Under the pieces are notes generated by a model that was given only the letters and a program-made list of their open reading frames with translations, was not told where the DNA came from and did not search any database. 33,297 nt of DNA from Flammeovirgaceae bacterium (GTDB taxonomy: Bacteria; Bacteroidota; Bacteroidia; Cytophagales; Cyclobacteriaceae): positions 1 to 33,297 of the forward strand of contig JAJTGQ010000017.1 in assembly GCA_021299455.1 (NCBI GenBank), written 5' to 3'. The first letter of the stretch is position 1; each line of letters starts with the position of its first letter. Position numbers and translations under genes: made by a program. Of this stretch, positions 32,054-33,297 are shown piece by piece.

Positions 32054-33297
32054 GGAGGGAAGATGACATATCGGTAAAGCTTGATTGGACCACGATCCTC
32101 TTGTTTGTGGCGCTAGTCACGCTAGGCTGGCTCAATATTTTTGCTGCGATTTATGATGAAACCGCTGACCAAACTATTTGGGATTTATCGCTGAGTTCGG
32201 GTCGGCAGTTAATGTTTATTGCTGCGGCAGCGGTGATTGTAATTATGATCATCATTATCGACATGCGTTTCTATGAAACGTTTGCCTATCTTTTTTATGG
32301 TTTGATATTAGTGCTTCTCTTTCTCGTTCCTCTCATCGGAAAAGAGGTAGGAGGAAATAAGGCTTGGATTGGGATCGGGTCTTTTGGTGTTCAACCCTCT
32401 GAGTTTGCAAAATTCATTACGGCATTGGCGGTAGCAAAGTATATTGGATCGGTAGGTTTCCGAATGGACAACCTACGCAATCAGGCTGTTTTATTTGCGT
32501 TGATTGGAGTTCCCATCATTCTCATACAGTTACAAAAAGATACAGGTACAGCGCTGGTTTTTACTTCTTTTGTATTGGTATTTTATAGAGAAGGAATGTC
32601 TCCTTTTCTTTTGATCGTTGGGGTATGCGCAGCAACGATTTTTGTGTTAACGCTTTTGATTCCCAATCCTCTTTACTTGCACGCAGCCATTGCTATAATT
32701 CTGATTTTGTTGATTTCTTTTGGCAAGAAAAAATTTAAGCGAATTGCTATTTTGGTTATTGGTGCATTGTTGATTAGTGGCGTCATTGTGAGTGTCGACT
32801 ATGTGGTCAATAATGTGTTAAAACCGCATCAACAAAACAGGGTGAAAGTATTAGTCAATCCGGATATTGATCCTTTGGGCGTAGGATGGAACGTGACACA
32901 ATCGAAAATTGCAATCGGAAGTGGAGGGCTTAATGGTAAAGGCTTTTTGAGAGGGACGCAAACTAAATTTGACTTTGTGCCGAAGCAAAGCACAGATTTT
33001 ATTTTTTGCACAATAGGTGAGGAGTTTGGATGGATAGGCAGCTTGGTCGTGATTGGACTTTTTGTCGCGCTACTGCTACGGGTTATATTCTTGGCGGAAA
33101 GACAAAAGAGCCGGTTTGCCCGAGCCTATGGGTACAGTGTTGCATGCATTTTGTTTTTCCACTTTGCCATCAACATTGGCATGACGGTCGGCTTGTTTCC
33201 CGTTATCGGAATCCCTCTACCGTTCTTTAGTTATGGTGGTTCTTCGCTATGGGGGTTTACAATTCTATTGTTTGTTTTGTTGAAGCTGGACGCGCAC
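32050..33297 (+). CDS. rodA: Peptidoglycan glycosyltransferase RodA (cut by window end)
   Basis: SEDS-family lipid II polymerase that works with PBP2. 416 codons are present and the frame is open at the right edge, so only a few residues are probably missing. About ten membrane helices are visible. Family landmarks are GGNKAWIGIG, QPSEFAKF, LQKDTGTALVF, the large loop with NPDIDPLGVGWN (D274 in the position of the catalytic Asp), IAIGSGGLNGKGFLRGTQ, FVPKQSTDFIFCTIGEEFG and PLPFFSYGGSS. The inferred start is TTG 32050, overlapping the mrdA TGA as TTGA and giving MRREDDISVKLDWTTILLF, which fits Bacteroidota RodA. An ATG at 32063 after GAGGAGGG is out of frame and stops after four codons. Confidence 0.94.
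   Translation, partial: MRREDDISVKLDWTTILLFVALVTLGWLNIFAAIYDETADQTIWDLSLSSGRQLMFIAAAAVIVIMIIIIDMRFYETFAYLFYGLILVLLFLVPLIGKEVGGNKAWIGIGSFGVQPSEFAKFITALAVAKYIGSVGFRMDNLRNQAVLFALIGVPIILIQLQKDTGTALVFTSFVLVFYREGMSPFLLIVGVCAATIFVLTLLIPNPLYLHAAIAIILILLISFGKKKFKRIAILVIGALLISGVIVSVDYVVNNVLKPHQQNRVKVLVNPDIDPLGVGWNVTQSKIAIGSGGLNGKGFLRGTQTKFDFVPKQSTDFIFCTIGEEFGWIGSLVVIGLFVALLLRVIFLAERQKSRFARAYGYSVACILFFHFAINIGMTVGLFPVIGIPLPFFSYGGSSLWGFTILLFVLLKLDAH

Noticed and set aside
32063-32077. ATG after GAGGAGGG as the rodA start
   Set aside because: It is out of frame with RodA and stops after four codons (MTYR); the TTG at 32050 gives the family N-terminus.

Overview
This window comes from a member of the Bacteroidota, most likely the Cytophagales or a close relative. 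The evidence is a type IX secretion C-terminal sorting domain, the bacillithiol enzyme BshC, the phylum-typical small proteins DUF4295, DUF6452 and DUF6048, the cluster purH-mreBCD-mrdA-rodA, and many promoters with the Bacteroidota -7 box TAnnTTTG. Shine-Dalgarno sequences are mostly weak, and GTG or TTG starts are frequent.

Layout. 1-630: a mazE antitoxin whose overlapping mazF is broken after about 17 codons, then two hairpins, the second being the gdhA terminator. 628-4701: glutamate dehydrogenase, a 173-bp MITE-like element, a Uma2-family nuclease, and on the minus strand cdsA coupled to a CPBP membrane protease. 4781-11283, plus strand: dusB, a RelE/ParE-type toxin-antitoxin pair, an EamA transporter, an S9 peptidase lipoprotein, and the agmatine-to-putrescine pair aguB-aguA. 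11288-15395, minus strand: a coiled-coil protein, 5-formyl-THF cyclo-ligase, bshC, a second MITE-like element of 144 bp, and rimO. 15486-17801, plus strand: DUF6452-DUF6048 and a Fic-fold protein lacking the catalytic His. 17798-22481, minus strand: a T9SS-exported FG-GAP/VCBS protein, a HAD hydrolase, rpmB-rpmG-DUF4295 and ftsY. 22570-26140, plus strand: murF, a Phd/PIN toxin-antitoxin pair, DUF2461 and an omega-amidase. 26237-33297, plus strand: purH and the rod-shape operon mreB-mreC-mreD-mrdA-rodA, with rodA cut by the window end.

The genes are mainly housekeeping: translation (rimO, dusB, rpmB, rpmG, ftsY), wall synthesis (murF, mrdA, rodA, mre), lipid synthesis (cdsA), purine and folate metabolism (purH, cyclo-ligase), thiol and polyamine metabolism. 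Between them lie four toxin-like modules (mazE with a broken mazF, a RelE/ParE pair, Phd/PIN, Fic) and several repeats.

I found no convincing new multi-gene system. The most notable signals are two MITE-like elements with GGGTG/GAGTG ends and 8-bp target duplications, a GC-rich palindrome translated in frame inside ftsY, the Fic protein with Gln in place of the motif His, the mazF fragment ending at a possible insertion-sequence junction, and an inverted repeat bracketing the Phd/PIN/DUF2461 block. No tRNA, rRNA or CRISPR array was seen.
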